64,000 nt of DNA, taken from positions 248,001 to 312,000 of the forward strand of contig JALHMQ010000001.1 of NCBI GenBank assembly GCA_022843955.1, given 5' to 3'. A program made the translations under genes and the position numbers. Numbering within the stretch: the stretch's first letter is position 1; each line of letters starts with the position of its first letter. Below the pieces are notes generated by a model. That model did not search any database, was not told where the DNA came from, and was given only the letters and a program-made list of their open reading frames with translations. Shown in pieces: positions 1 through 8,520 of the stretch. The stretch is from Burkholderiaceae bacterium. Lineage in GTDB: Bacteria; Pseudomonadota; Gammaproteobacteria; Burkholderiales; Burkholderiaceae_F.

Positions 1-53
1 CCTGCACGCTATCCCGCGTCGGGACAGGGCGCCTTGAAGCAACAACAGAAACG

Positions 54-485
54 ATGAGCCAAACCAGCCAATCGACGATCCTTCCCAAGGCACGCAAGCG
101 CCCGCAGTTTCGCAACATCCACATCTCGCAGATCGTGTCCTACAGCCTGCCGCCCGCGGGCATGGTGTCGATCCTGCATCGTGTTTCCGGCGCCGCGTTG
201 TTCCTTGCCCTGCCGCTGCTCCTGTGGCTGTTCGACCTGAGCCTGATCAGCGAGCTGAGCTTCGCCCGGCTGGCCGAGATCGCCGGCCAGTGGTGGGTGA
301 AACTTATCCTGCTCGGCCTGGTGTGGGCGTTCCTGCACCACCTGGTGGCTGGCATCCGCTACCTGGTGCTCGACCTGCACATCGGTCTGGACAAGGGCCC
401 GTCGCGCAGCAGCGCGCTGGCGGTGTTTGCCGTCAGCATCCCGCTCACCATGATCGCCGGCCTGCGCCTTTTCGGAGTCTTCTGA
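54..485 (+). CDS. sdhC: Succinate dehydrogenase cytochrome b556 subunit
   Basis: This is a membrane anchor of respiratory complex II, which passes electrons from succinate to ubiquinone at the inner membrane. The 143-residue product has three hydrophobic segments (about 46-65, 81-105 and 120-143). The SILHRVSG motif at 39-46 matches the quinone-site serine and arginine of the family. His96 in HLVAGIRYLVLD corresponds to the haem b ligand. It is first in sdhCDAB-sdhE; its TGA stop overlaps the sdhD ATG by one base, implying coupled translation. Only 53 bases precede it here, so its promoter is probably outside the window. Confidence 0.95.
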   Translation: MSQTSQSTILPKARKRPQFRNIHISQIVSYSLPPAGMVSILHRVSGAALFLALPLLLWLFDLSLISELSFARLAEIAGQWWVKLILLGLVWAFLHHLVAGIRYLVLDLHIGLDKGPSRSSALAVFAVSIPLTMIAGLRLFGVF

Positions 486-862
486 TGTCCTCCTCCCGTC
501 ATCCTGCAGGTATCGGGGTCAAGCGCCTGGTGGTCGGCGCGCACTATGGCGTTGGCGGCTTCCTCGCCCAGCGCCTGACCGCGATCGTGCTGGGCGCCTA
601 TTCGATCCTGATGATCGGTGTCCTGCTTTTCAAGGCCGACCTGTCGTACCAGGGCTGGGCAGAGCTTTTCGTGCCGGTCTGGATGAAGGTGGTGACCCTG
701 ATGGCGATCTTTGCGCTGCTGTATCACGCGTGGATCGGCGTGAAGGACATCTGGATGGACTATGTGAAGCCGACCGGCGTGCGCCTCGCACTGCAGACCG
801 GCACCGCGTTGTGGCTCGTGTTCTGCGCCGTATGGTCGGTGCAGATTCTGTGGAGAGTGTGA
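485..862 (+). CDS. sdhD: Succinate dehydrogenase hydrophobic membrane anchor subunit
   Basis: This is the second membrane anchor of complex II (125 residues). Three hydrophobic stretches are visible (about 31-49, 64-84 and 104-122). The segment YHAWIGVKDIWMDYVKP (80-96) resembles the enterobacterial SdhD quinone-site region, with Asp92-Tyr93 in the place of the conserved Asp-Tyr pair. The start at 485 was chosen because its ATG overlaps the sdhC stop by one base (TGATG). A longer upstream reading in this frame would run through sdhC and is not credible. sdhA follows after four bases. Confidence 0.93.
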   Translation: MSSSRHPAGIGVKRLVVGAHYGVGGFLAQRLTAIVLGAYSILMIGVLLFKADLSYQGWAELFVPVWMKVVTLMAIFALLYHAWIGVKDIWMDYVKPTGVRLALQTGTALWLVFCAVWSVQILWRV

Positions 863-866
863 GGTC

Positions 867-2648
867 ATGACCTCATCGGCAAGTGGTATTCCGCGCCGTC
901 GCTTCGACGCGGTGATCGTCGGCGCCGGCGGCGCCGGCATGCGTTGCTCGCTCCAACTGGCGCAGGCCGGGCTGAACGTGGCGGTGCTGTCCAAGGTGTT
1001 CCCGACGCGCTCGCACACGGTGGCTGCGCAGGGCGGCATCGGTGCCTCCCTCGGCAACATGACCGAGGATCAGTGGCTGTGGCACATGTTCGACACGGTC
1101 AAGGGCTCGGATTACCTGGGCGACCAGGATGCCATCGAGTTCATGTGCCGCGAGGCGCCCAAGGTCGTTTACGAGCTTGAGCACTTCGGCATGCCGTTCG
1201 ACCGCAACCCGGACGGCACCATCTATCAGCGCCCGTTCGGCGGCCACTCGGCCAATTTCGGCGAGAAGCCGGTGCCGCGTGCCTGCGCCGCGGCTGACCG
1301 CACCGGCCACGCGTTGCTGCACACGCTGTACCAGCGCAACGTGGCAGCCCGCACACAATTCTTCGTCGAGTGGATGGCGCTCGACCTCATCATGGACGCG
1401 GATGGCGACTGCGTCGGCGTGATCGCGCTCGAGATGGAGACCGGCGAGCCGATGATCCTCGAAGGCAAGGTCACGGTGCTTGCCACCGGCGGCGCCGGTC
1501 GCATCTGGGCCGCCTCGACCAATGCCTACATCAACACGGGCGACGGCATGGGCATGGCCGCGCGCGCCGGCATCCCGCTCGAGGACATGGAGTTCTGGCA
1601 GTTCCATCCGACCGGCGTGGCCGGTGCCGGGGTGCTGATCACCGAGGGCGTGCGGGGCGAGGGCGGCATCCTGCTCAACAACCGCGGCGAACGCTTCATG
1701 GAGCGCTATGCACCGACGCTCAAGGACCTGGCGCCGCGCGACTTCGTCTCGCGCAGCATGGACCAGGAGATCAAGGAAGGGCGCGGCTGCGGTCCCGATC
1801 AGGACCATGTGCTGCTCAAGCTCGACCATCTGGGCGCGGACACGATCATGAAGCGGCTGCCGTCGATCCGCGAGATCGCGATCAAGTTCGCCAACGTGGA
1901 CCCGATCAAGGAGCCGATCCCGGTGGTGCCCACCATCCACTATCAGATGGGCGGCATTCCGGCCAACTTCCACGGCGAAGTGGTGGTGCCTAAAGGTGGC
2001 AATCCCAACGCGGTGGTGCAGGGCCTGTATGCGATCGGCGAATGCGCCTGCGTCAGCGTGCACGGCGCCAACCGGCTGGGTACCAACTCCCTGCTCGACC
2101 TCGTGGTGTTCGGCCGCGCGGCCGGCAATCACATCGTCGAGAAGCTCGGCAAGTCGCCGCGCGAGAACAAGCCGCTGCCGACGGGCGCAGTGGAGCCGAC
2201 CGTGGCGCGCCTGGCGGCGCTCGATGCCCGCCAGGGCGGCGAGCGCACGCAGGATGTCGCCAACGACATCCGCAAGGCGATGCAGACCCATTGCGGCGTG
2301 TTTCGTACCGGCAAGCTGCTGCAAGAGGGCGTCGACAAGATCATGGCGCTGGACGAGCGGCGCAAGAACGTCGCCATCGACGACAAGTCCAAGGTGTTCA
2401 ACACCGCCCGCATCGAGGCGCTCGAACTGGACAATCTCATCGAGACAGCCAAGGCGACCATCGTGTCGGCCGGGGCGCGCACCGAGAGCCGTGGCGCCCA
2501 CGCGCGCGATGACTTCCCCGAGCGCGACGACGCCAACTTCATCAAGCACACGCTGTTCTACTCGGACGACAATCGTCTGACCTACAAGCCGGTCAACATG
2601 AAGCCGCTCACGGTCGAGACGTTCCAGCCGAAGAAGCGCACGTTTTGA
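867..2648 (+). CDS. sdhA: Succinate dehydrogenase flavoprotein subunit
   Basis: This catalytic subunit oxidises succinate to fumarate with covalently bound FAD. At 593 residues it has the family's normal length. The N-terminal dinucleotide fold reads VIVGAGGAGMRCSLQLA (16-32). RSHTVAAQGGIGASLGN follows, with His50 in the position of the FAD-linked histidine. HPTGVAGAGVLITEGVRGEGG and the C-terminal HGANRLGTNSLLDLVVFGR are typical substrate and flavin-binding segments. It lies four bases after sdhD. A 75-base gap with a hairpin separates it from sdhB, a looser spacing than elsewhere in the operon. Confidence 0.97.
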   Translation: MTSSASGIPRRRFDAVIVGAGGAGMRCSLQLAQAGLNVAVLSKVFPTRSHTVAAQGGIGASLGNMTEDQWLWHMFDTVKGSDYLGDQDAIEFMCREAPKVVYELEHFGMPFDRNPDGTIYQRPFGGHSANFGEKPVPRACAAADRTGHALLHTLYQRNVAARTQFFVEWMALDLIMDADGDCVGVIALEMETGEPMILEGKVTVLATGGAGRIWAASTNAYINTGDGMGMAARAGIPLEDMEFWQFHPTGVAGAGVLITEGVRGEGGILLNNRGERFMERYAPTLKDLAPRDFVSRSMDQEIKEGRGCGPDQDHVLLKLDHLGADTIMKRLPSIREIAIKFANVDPIKEPIPVVPTIHYQMGGIPANFHGEVVVPKGGNPNAVVQGLYAIGECACVSVHGANRLGTNSLLDLVVFGRAAGNHIVEKLGKSPRENKPLPTGAVEPTVARLAALDARQGGERTQDVANDIRKAMQTHCGVFRTGKLLQEGVDKIMALDERRKNVAIDDKSKVFNTARIEALELDNLIETAKATIVSAGARTESRGAHARDDFPERDDANFIKHTLFYSDDNRLTYKPVNMKPLTVETFQPKKRTF

Positions 2649-2653
2649 CGGGA

Positions 2654-2682
2654 CGCGGAAAGTGCAACCTGGCTTTTCCGCG
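2654..2682 (+). other. Hairpin in the sdhA-sdhB gap
   Basis: The arms CGCGGAAA (2654-2661) and TTTCCGCG (2675-2682) are perfectly complementary over 8 bp around a 13-base loop. No T-run follows, and sdhB has its own start 41 bases later. It is more likely a processing or stabilising element, or a partial attenuator, than a full terminator. That role is inference. Confidence 0.45.
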
Positions 2683-2723
2683 ATCGAACGATTTGAGGCA
2701 ACGGCAACGAAGCAGGACAGCCA

Positions 2724-3485
2724 ATGACTGCCAACAGTTCCAATGAGACATCCGCCGTGTCGAGCACCGCGGCCGGCAAGCGTGTCGTCAAGTTCGAGAT
2801 CTACCGCTATGACCCGGACCGCGACGACAAGCCCTACATGCAGAAGCTCGAAGTCACGCTGCAGCCGACCGACAAGATGCTGCTCGACGCCCTCATGCGC
2901 ATCAAGAGCGACGTCGACGACAGCCTGTCACTGCGACGCTCCTGCCGTGAGGGCGTATGCGGCTCCGATGCGATGAACATCAACGGCAAGAACGGCCTGG
3001 CCTGCACCACCAACCTGAACGAGCTCAAGCAGCCGATCGTGCTGCGCCCGCTGCCGGGACTGCCGGTGATCCGCGACCTGATCGTCGACATGTCGCAGTT
3101 CTTCAAGCAGTACCACTCGATCAAGCCGTTCCTGATCAACGACACGCCGCCGCCCGAGAAGGAGCGGCTGCAGTCGCCCGAAGAGCGCGAGGAACTCGAC
3201 GGCCTGTACGAGTGCATCCTGTGCGCGTGCTGCTCGACCAGTTGCCCGAGCTTCTGGTGGAACCCGGACAAGTTCGTCGGCCCGGCCGGTCTGCTGCAGG
3301 CGTATCGCTTCATCGCCGACAGCCGCGATCAGGCCACCAACGAGCGGCTCGACAACCTGAATGATCCCTACCGCCTGTTCCGCTGCCACACCATCATGAA
3401 CTGCGTCGACGTGTGCCCGAAGGGGCTCAACCCGACCCGGGCGATTGGCAAGGTCAAGGAACTGCTGGTGCGTCGCGCCGTGTAG
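2724..3485 (+). CDS. sdhB: Succinate dehydrogenase iron-sulfur subunit
   Basis: This electron-transfer subunit of complex II carries three Fe-S clusters. Ligands seen are Cys74, Cys79 and Cys94 for the [2Fe-2S] site (SCREGVCGSDAMNINGKNGLAC region), then CILCACCSTSC at 164-174 and CHTIMNCVDVCPKG at 221-234 for the [4Fe-4S] and [3Fe-4S] sites. At 253 residues it is slightly long because of a Ser/Thr/Ala-rich N-terminal stretch of about 20 residues. It follows sdhA and precedes sdhE closely. A hairpin lies in the gap upstream. Confidence 0.96.
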   Translation: MTANSSNETSAVSSTAAGKRVVKFEIYRYDPDRDDKPYMQKLEVTLQPTDKMLLDALMRIKSDVDDSLSLRRSCREGVCGSDAMNINGKNGLACTTNLNELKQPIVLRPLPGLPVIRDLIVDMSQFFKQYHSIKPFLINDTPPPEKERLQSPEEREELDGLYECILCACCSTSCPSFWWNPDKFVGPAGLLQAYRFIADSRDQATNERLDNLNDPYRLFRCHTIMNCVDVCPKGLNPTRAIGKVKELLVRRAV

Positions 3486-3494
3486 GCCTCGGTG

Positions 3495-3758
3495 ATGAAT
3501 GACAGCCTCTCCGCTCTCGACCGCCGACGGTTGCGCTGGCGGGCGCGGCGCGGGCTGCTCGAGAACGATCTGATCTTCACGCGCTTTCTCGATCGCCACG
3601 AAGACAAGCTGGATGAGGAGCAGGTGAGTGCCCTGATGCGCTTGCTCGAACTGCCAGACAATCAACTGCTCGACCTGCTGCTGGCGCGGGTTGAGCCCGC
3701 CCCGCCGCTGGACACCGAATCCGACCGCCGCCTGCTCGCGCAGTTGCGCGCGGCCTGA
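3495..3758 (+). CDS. sdhE: FAD assembly factor SdhE (succinate dehydrogenase assembly factor 2)
   Basis: This is a small soluble protein (87 residues from this ATG) that helps attach FAD covalently to SdhA. The family RGxxE signature is visible as RGLLEN in RRGLLENDLIFTRFLD near residue 18. The C-terminal half is helical and Leu-rich, as in the family. A GTG at 3492, in frame and directly before the ATG, would add one residue; ATG was preferred. It follows the sdhB stop by nine bases, which fits its role and supports the assignment. Confidence 0.9.
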   Translation: MNDSLSALDRRRLRWRARRGLLENDLIFTRFLDRHEDKLDEEQVSALMRLLELPDNQLLDLLLARVEPAPPLDTESDRRLLAQLRAA

Positions 3759-3833
3759 CTGCAAGGGACGAGAACGCCTGCTCAGACCGGGTGAATCGAC
3801 CATACCGCCAACCGCATCAACGAGGAACACGTC

Positions 3834-5150
3834 ATGGCACTCCCAGCACCCAGCGACAAGGCCACCCTGACCTTCAACGACGGCACGGCGCCCATTGACC
3901 TGCCGATCTACAAGGGGAGCGTGGGTCCGGACGTGATCGACATCCGGGCGCTGTACGGCAAGACGGGCAAGTTCACCTACGACCCGGGCTTCCTGTCGAC
4001 CGCCTCGTGCAACTCGGCGATCACCTATATCGATGGCGACAAGGGCGAACTGCTGTACCGCGGTTACCCGATCGAGCAGCTCGCCACGCGGTGCGATTAC
4101 CTGGAGACCTGCCATCTGCTGCTGTTCGGCGAGTTGCCCAACGTTCAGCAGAAGGCCGACTTCGTCAAGCGCGTGACCAATCACACGATGGTCAACGAGC
4201 AGATGCAATTCTTCCTGCGTGGGTTCCGGCGTGATGCGCACCCGATGGCGGTGATGACCGGCCTGGTGGGCGCGCTGTCGGCGTTCTATCCGGACTCGAT
4301 GAACCTGAACGACCCGTGGCAGCGCGAGGTGTCGGCGATCCGGCTGATTGCCAAGATGCCGACGCTGGTGGCGATGGCCTATAAGTACACGGTGGGCCAG
4401 CCCTACGTCTACCCGCGCAACAACCTGTCCTACGCCGGCAATTTCATGCGGATGATGTTCGCCACGCCCTGCGAGGAGTACGAGGTCAACGACGTGCTGG
4501 TGCGCGCGGTCGATCGCATCTTCATCCTGCATGCCGATCACGAGCAGAACGCGTCCACCTCGACCGTGCGACTGTGCGCTTCAAGCGGCACCAATCCGTT
4601 CGCGGCCATCGCGGCCGGTGTCGCCTGCCTGTGGGGACCAGCGCATGGCGGCGCCAATGAAGCGTGCCTGAACATGCTGTTCGACATCCAGAAGCAGGGC
4701 GGTGTGGCCAAGATCGGTGAGTTCATCGCCAAGGTGAAGGACAAGAATTCCGACGTGCGCCTGATGGGCTTTGGCCACCGCGTCTACAAGAACTACGACC
4801 CGCGCGCAAAGCTGATGCGCGAGACCTGCCATGAAGTGCTCAACGTGCTGGGCCTGCAGGACGACCCGCTGTTCAAGCTGGCGATGTCGCTGGAGAAGAT
4901 CGCGCTGGAGGACGAGTACTTCGTCAGCCGCAAGCTGTACCCGAACGTCGACTACTACTCGGGCATCGTGCAGAAGGCGATCGGCATCCCGGTCTCACTG
5001 TTCACCGCCGTCTTTGCGCTGGCGCGCACTGTGGGCTGGATCGCGCAGCTCAACGAGATGATTGCCGATCCGGAGTACAAGATCGGGCGGCCCCGCCAGC
5101 TCTTCGTCGGGGCCACGGCGCGCGACGTCAAGCCAATAGACCAGCGCTGA
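3834..5150 (+). CDS. gltA: Citrate synthase
   Basis: This enzyme condenses acetyl-CoA and oxaloacetate into citrate in the TCA cycle. The 438-residue length and sequence fit the proteobacterial hexameric type. Catalytic residues line up as His271 in [10 protein letters not shown], His315 in [14 protein letters not shown] and Asp373 in [19 protein letters not shown] (233-244) is a further family signature. It lies 75 bases after sdhE, probably in or near the same transcript, and is followed by a strong terminator hairpin. The start ATG follows GAGGAACACGTC, a good ribosome-binding site. Confidence 0.97.
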   Translation: MALPAPSDKATLTFNDGTAPIDLPIYKGSVGPDVIDIRALYGKTGKFTYDPGFLSTASCNSAITYIDGDKGELLYRGYPIEQLATRCDYLETCHLLLFGELPNVQQKADFVKRVTNHTMVNEQMQFFLRGFRRDAHPMAVMTGLVGALSAFYPDSMNLNDPWQREVSAIRLIAKMPTLVAMAYKYTVGQPYVYPRNNLSYAGNFMRMMFATPCEEYEVNDVLVRAVDRIFILHADHEQNASTSTVRLCASSGTNPFAAIAAGVACLWGPAHGGANEACLNMLFDIQKQGGVAKIGEFIAKVKDKNSDVRLMGFGHRVYKNYDPRAKLMRETCHEVLNVLGLQDDPLFKLAMSLEKIALEDEYFVSRKLYPNVDYYSGIVQKAIGIPVSLFTAVFALARTVGWIAQLNEMIADPEYKIGRPRQLFVGATARDVKPIDQR

Positions 5151-5170
5151 TCGATCGGTGGTGGAAGCTG

Positions 5171-5202
5171 ACGCGGCGCCGGAAGGCGCCGCGTTCTGTT
5201 TC
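5171..5202 (+). terminator. Intrinsic terminator after gltA
   Basis: The 10-bp perfect stem ACGCGGCGCC / GGCGCCGCGT (5171-5180, 5185-5194) encloses a GGAA tetraloop and is followed by TTCTGTTTC. It lies 20 bases after the gltA stop and just past the end of the convergent 736-residue gene, so it may also help end that transcript. Confidence 0.8.
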
Positions 5203-5287
5203 GCGCTCGCCGTGGTCAAGCGCGAGCATCGGCTCTAGCCAGACCTCGCTGAGAGTGCCCGTCCGGCTGGCGGCGTCAATGGCGGCG

Positions 5288-7498
5288 TCAACGAAATGGC
5301 GCGGCGCGTTCGAGAAGTTCGGCCAGGCCGGGTTCGTTGGGATCGCGCGGCAGGCCGGGGTGAATGATCGCCACCTGGCATGCCTCGGCCGCCTCGACCA
5401 TTTGCCTGTAGGTGCCCGCCGAAACGTCCTTGATGAACGCCTGCTTGTTCTCGTTGTAGACGAACATGCGCGGATTGATGGTCTGGCATTCGTTGCAACT
5501 GGGACAGCGGGCCGTCTCGATCCAGGCGTCGTCGCGCGGGGGTTCCTGCGGTGTTGCCTCGAGCGGCGTTGCGACGATACCCGGCGCCGCGACCGAGGCC
5601 GCTGGCTCAGCGGCTGCCGCCGGTGCATCGGCTGAACCGGCGACCTGTCGCTGCGCATCCCATACCGCACGTTCGCGCGCGAGCAGGGCGGCGGCATAGG
5701 CGTCGTTGATGCCGGCGTGCTCCTGCAGTCGCCGCCACAGCAGCTGGCAGCGGCGCGTGGCCTGCATCAGTCGCTGGTCGACGATCACGCGCTGAAGCCG
5801 AGCCTCGGCATCGACCGCGAGCACGTACGGAATGCGATCGGACTGTTGTGCTTCGGGCAGCTCCAGCCACTGCGCCGCCGGCACCATCGCCGGGTTCCAG
5901 CGCGCGCGGGGCACCAGCGCAAAATGCCGCGCGTAGCGGCGGTCGCATAGGGCAAAGTCAGCGAAGGTGAAGGCGGTCCTGACGGTCGTGCGTTGCAGGT
6001 GCTCGTCCTCGTACGCGAGGTCGTCTTGCGGCCAGTCGCCCTCGCGTTCGCGGTTGTTCTCCAGCGAGAAGCGGGTTGCCCAGTTCTCGCCGGCTGAGGC
6101 GTCGTAGGTGAAGGCAGGAAAGGCGCGCCCCTGCATCGCGGCAGCCGCGACGAGGTAGGCGGGCTGGTTCGCCGCCGGCGTTGCGCTTCCTGGATACACG
6201 CAGAACAGGGCGGGCTGGCTGCAGCGCATGCCGTGGCGCACCCGGTCGCGCAGCGCATACAGATTGGAACTGGCCGTTTGCAGCACGAACATTCCGCCCA
6301 GCCCCATGGCGGTGGTGGCCAGCCGTGTGCTGCGCACGCCGAAGGCGTACTGCGCCGCGCCGCCGGCGCCGTCTTCGAGCAGATCGCCGGCTTCCACCAG
6401 AACCTTCAGCGGCATGCCTGCCGACAGCAGGCCGAGCAGGCCGGCGTTCTCCGGTGCGTCGCTGCGATCGGCCGGGATGCTGACGAGATAGTCTGGAAAC
6501 AGCGCGAGGTCGGCGGCGGTGAGTGTCTCGACGTCGTAGCGCGCAAAGAACGGATCGTGATCCGCCTCGACATAGCGGCCTGCCGCTTCCAGTTCGGCGA
6601 TCGCGATCGCCCTCACCAGATCGACCAGATGCGGCATGCGCAACCGATAGGCCGCCGCTGCGCTGGCGCAACTGGTGAACTCGAACAGGAAGGCGTCGCG
6701 CTGTTCGTCGTGGGCGCGCGGATAGAAGCGCTGGGCGCGCAACACCTCGAGGGCCTGCGCGATGCGTTCGCGGCGCGCGCGCGGCAGGTCTTCCTGCGGC
6801 ACGCTGCGCGTGACCAGGCGCGACATCGCCTCGAAGTCGAACGTGTCGGCATGCGGCGCGCCGATGGCGCTGCGCAGCGCGGCGGGCTGTTGGCCCGCGG
6901 CCGAGCGCATCAGCGCGGCACGCAGGATGTCGGACAGCTTGCGCACCAGGTCGTCGACCTGCACGTGAAACGCCCGCGCCTTTTCTGCATGCACCGACAG
7001 CCAGGCGTGATGGACGAAGCGGGCCGGCAGGCGTGCCGAGCATTCGACCAGTTCACCGTCGACGTGCAGTGCGGCGGCGATGCGCGACAGGACCTGCGCC
7101 ACGTCGGGATCGTCGGCCTGGCCGATGCGCTCGGCGGCTGTGGCCCACAGTTCGGACAGCCGACCGTTGCTGCCCTCGGCGGTCAGCCGACGCAGTTCGC
7201 GCTCGAGCCGCGCGACGTGACGCCGCAGGCGTTCGCCGTTCGGGCCGCGCGGGGCAAGGTCTCCCAGCACCTCGCTCGTCAAGGCGCTCAGTGACGCGAC
7301 AAAGTGCGGCTGGGCGGCCGGCTGCTCGACGTCGTCGCGCAGCACGAGCGGAAAGTCGTAGCGCAGCGCGGTGAGGTCGGCATACGGCGACAGCAGGGCC
7401 GGGCGCAGACCGTTGTTCAGCGGCAGCAAGCCATCTCCCGCCGGCTTGCCGGTCATGTGGAAGACGACCTGGTCCTGCGGCTGGGTGACCATGTCCAT
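5288..7498 (-). CDS. Large unrecognised protein with C-terminal [4Fe-4S] ferredoxin module, kor operon
   Basis: This 736-residue protein is the last gene of the nfn-kor operon, 32 bases after korB. I do not recognise residues 1 to about 640. They are Ala/Arg-rich, show no clear membrane segment or signal peptide, and include a more conserved-looking stretch around 440-560 (FCVYPGSATP, FPAFTYDASAGENWATRFSLE, DWPQDDLAYEDEH). The last 72 residues look like a single-cluster ferredoxin: Cys665, Cys668 and Cys671 (CPSCNEC), then a partner Cys707 followed by VAIIHPG. By position it could pass electrons between KorAB and the Nfn-like flavoproteins, or act as a structural or extra catalytic subunit; that is inference. 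A second in-frame ATG lies two codons downstream of the start. The reading frame is intact. Confidence 0.75.
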   Translation of the reverse strand: MDMVTQPQDQVVFHMTGKPAGDGLLPLNNGLRPALLSPYADLTALRYDFPLVLRDDVEQPAAQPHFVASLSALTSEVLGDLAPRGPNGERLRRHVARLERELRRLTAEGSNGRLSELWATAAERIGQADDPDVAQVLSRIAAALHVDGELVECSARLPARFVHHAWLSVHAEKARAFHVQVDDLVRKLSDILRAALMRSAAGQQPAALRSAIGAPHADTFDFEAMSRLVTRSVPQEDLPRARRERIAQALEVLRAQRFYPRAHDEQRDAFLFEFTSCASAAAAYRLRMPHLVDLVRAIAIAELEAAGRYVEADHDPFFARYDVETLTAADLALFPDYLVSIPADRSDAPENAGLLGLLSAGMPLKVLVEAGDLLEDGAGGAAQYAFGVRSTRLATTAMGLGGMFVLQTASSNLYALRDRVRHGMRCSQPALFCVYPGSATPAANQPAYLVAAAAMQGRAFPAFTYDASAGENWATRFSLENNREREGDWPQDDLAYEDEHLQRTTVRTAFTFADFALCDRRYARHFALVPRARWNPAMVPAAQWLELPEAQQSDRIPYVLAVDAEARLQRVIVDQRLMQATRRCQLLWRRLQEHAGINDAYAAALLARERAVWDAQRQVAGSADAPAAAAEPAASVAAPGIVATPLEATPQEPPRDDAWIETARCPSCNECQTINPRMFVYNENKQAFIKDVSAGTYRQMVEAAEACQVAIIHPGLPRDPNEPGLAELLERAAPFR

Positions 7499-7530
7499 GA
7501 AGAGCGACCTTTCGACGTCGAGGCACCGCC

Positions 7531-8520
7531 CTAGGCGGCGTTGGCGAGGGTGGGTTCCTGGTCGGGCCAGATCGTGACCTTGTCCAGTTCGGCTTCAAGG
7601 CCGGCGCGGATCACGTCCGGCGTGCGTGGCTTGCCGGCACCGCGCAGGTCCTCGTAGCAGGGCACCGCCGGGTTCTGGTAGAGGATGCCGACCGGGATCG
7701 GGTCACCGAGCGAGGCGATCTCGCGCGCCGCATGGATGTTGAGCGGGTCGTGCTCGCGCTGGTTGCGGTAGATCCGGCTCGTGTCCGCGCTCGGGCGCAA
7801 GCCGTTCTCATGCGTGAGAAGCAAGGTGCGGCCCGGATCCTGCAGCCACGGCTCGAACATCTTGGGCAGCCACTCCGGGCAGCGCTGGATGATGCGCACG
7901 AAGGAGAAGCCGCGATGGTGGAACGCCTTGCTGATGATGTCGTACAGCAGCTCCGGCATCCAGTCCACGCCTTGCGCCACGAAAGACACGTTGGAGACCC
8001 CGAGCGTCACGGTGAGCGGATTAAGTGCTTCAAGCACCGCGCCCCGGGGTGTCGTGTTGCTCTTGAAACCGATAGGCGAGGTGGGTGAGGCCTGCTTCTT
8101 GGTGAGCCCGTACACGTGGTTGTCGTGCAGGATCACGGTGATGTTCATGTTGTAGCGCAGCGCATGAATCCAGTGCGCCGCACCGATGCTGCAGCAGTCG
8201 CCATCGCCGGTGTTGACGAAGACATGCAGGTCGGGACGGGCCATCTTGACGCCCTCGGCCAGCGGGAACGCGCGGCCGTGAATGCCGTGGAACCCATAGG
8301 TCTTCATGTAGTGGGGGAAGCGGCTGGAGCAGCCGATGCCGGAGACGAACACGGTGCGCTCGGGCGCAAGATCCTCGTCGCGGCATAGGCGCTGCACGGC
8401 GGTGAGCACGGCGTTGTCGCCGCAGCCGTTGCACCAGCGCGGCACGCCACCCTGGTAGTCCTCGAGCTGGTGGTGCTCTTCGTGCAGCTTGATGATCGTC
8501 TTGGTGATCGGGATCGACAT
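7531..8520 (-). CDS. korB: 2-oxoacid:ferredoxin oxidoreductase subunit beta (probably 2-oxoglutarate)
   Basis: This is the thiamine-diphosphate and [4Fe-4S] subunit of a 2-oxoacid:ferredoxin oxidoreductase, which converts a 2-oxoacid plus CoA to acyl-CoA, CO2 and reduced ferredoxin. From this ATG it has 329 residues. Candidate cluster ligands are Cys30 and Cys33 (WCNGCG), Cys64 (GIGCSSR) and Cys214 (QRCPEW). The TPP motif begins GDGDCCSIG at 106-114 and ends with NHVYGLTKKQASPT (134-147). The start overlaps the korA stop by one base (TGATG). 29 further in-frame upstream codons were rejected because they lie inside korA. Substrate preference for 2-oxoglutarate is inferred from subunit type and TCA neighbours. 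Confidence 0.9.
   Translation of the reverse strand: MSIPITKTIIKLHEEHHQLEDYQGGVPRWCNGCGDNAVLTAVQRLCRDEDLAPERTVFVSGIGCSSRFPHYMKTYGFHGIHGRAFPLAEGVKMARPDLHVFVNTGDGDCCSIGAAHWIHALRYNMNITVILHDNHVYGLTKKQASPTSPIGFKSNTTPRGAVLEALNPLTVTLGVSNVSFVAQGVDWMPELLYDIISKAFHHRGFSFVRIIQRCPEWLPKMFEPWLQDPGRTLLLTHENGLRPSADTSRIYRNQREHDPLNIHAAREIASLGDPIPVGILYQNPAVPCYEDLRGAGKPRTPDVIRAGLEAELDKVTIWPDQEPTLANAA

Noticed and set aside
873-2549. A 558-codon open frame opposite sdhA
   Set aside because: Shadow of sdhA; the sense protein has all catalytic motifs.
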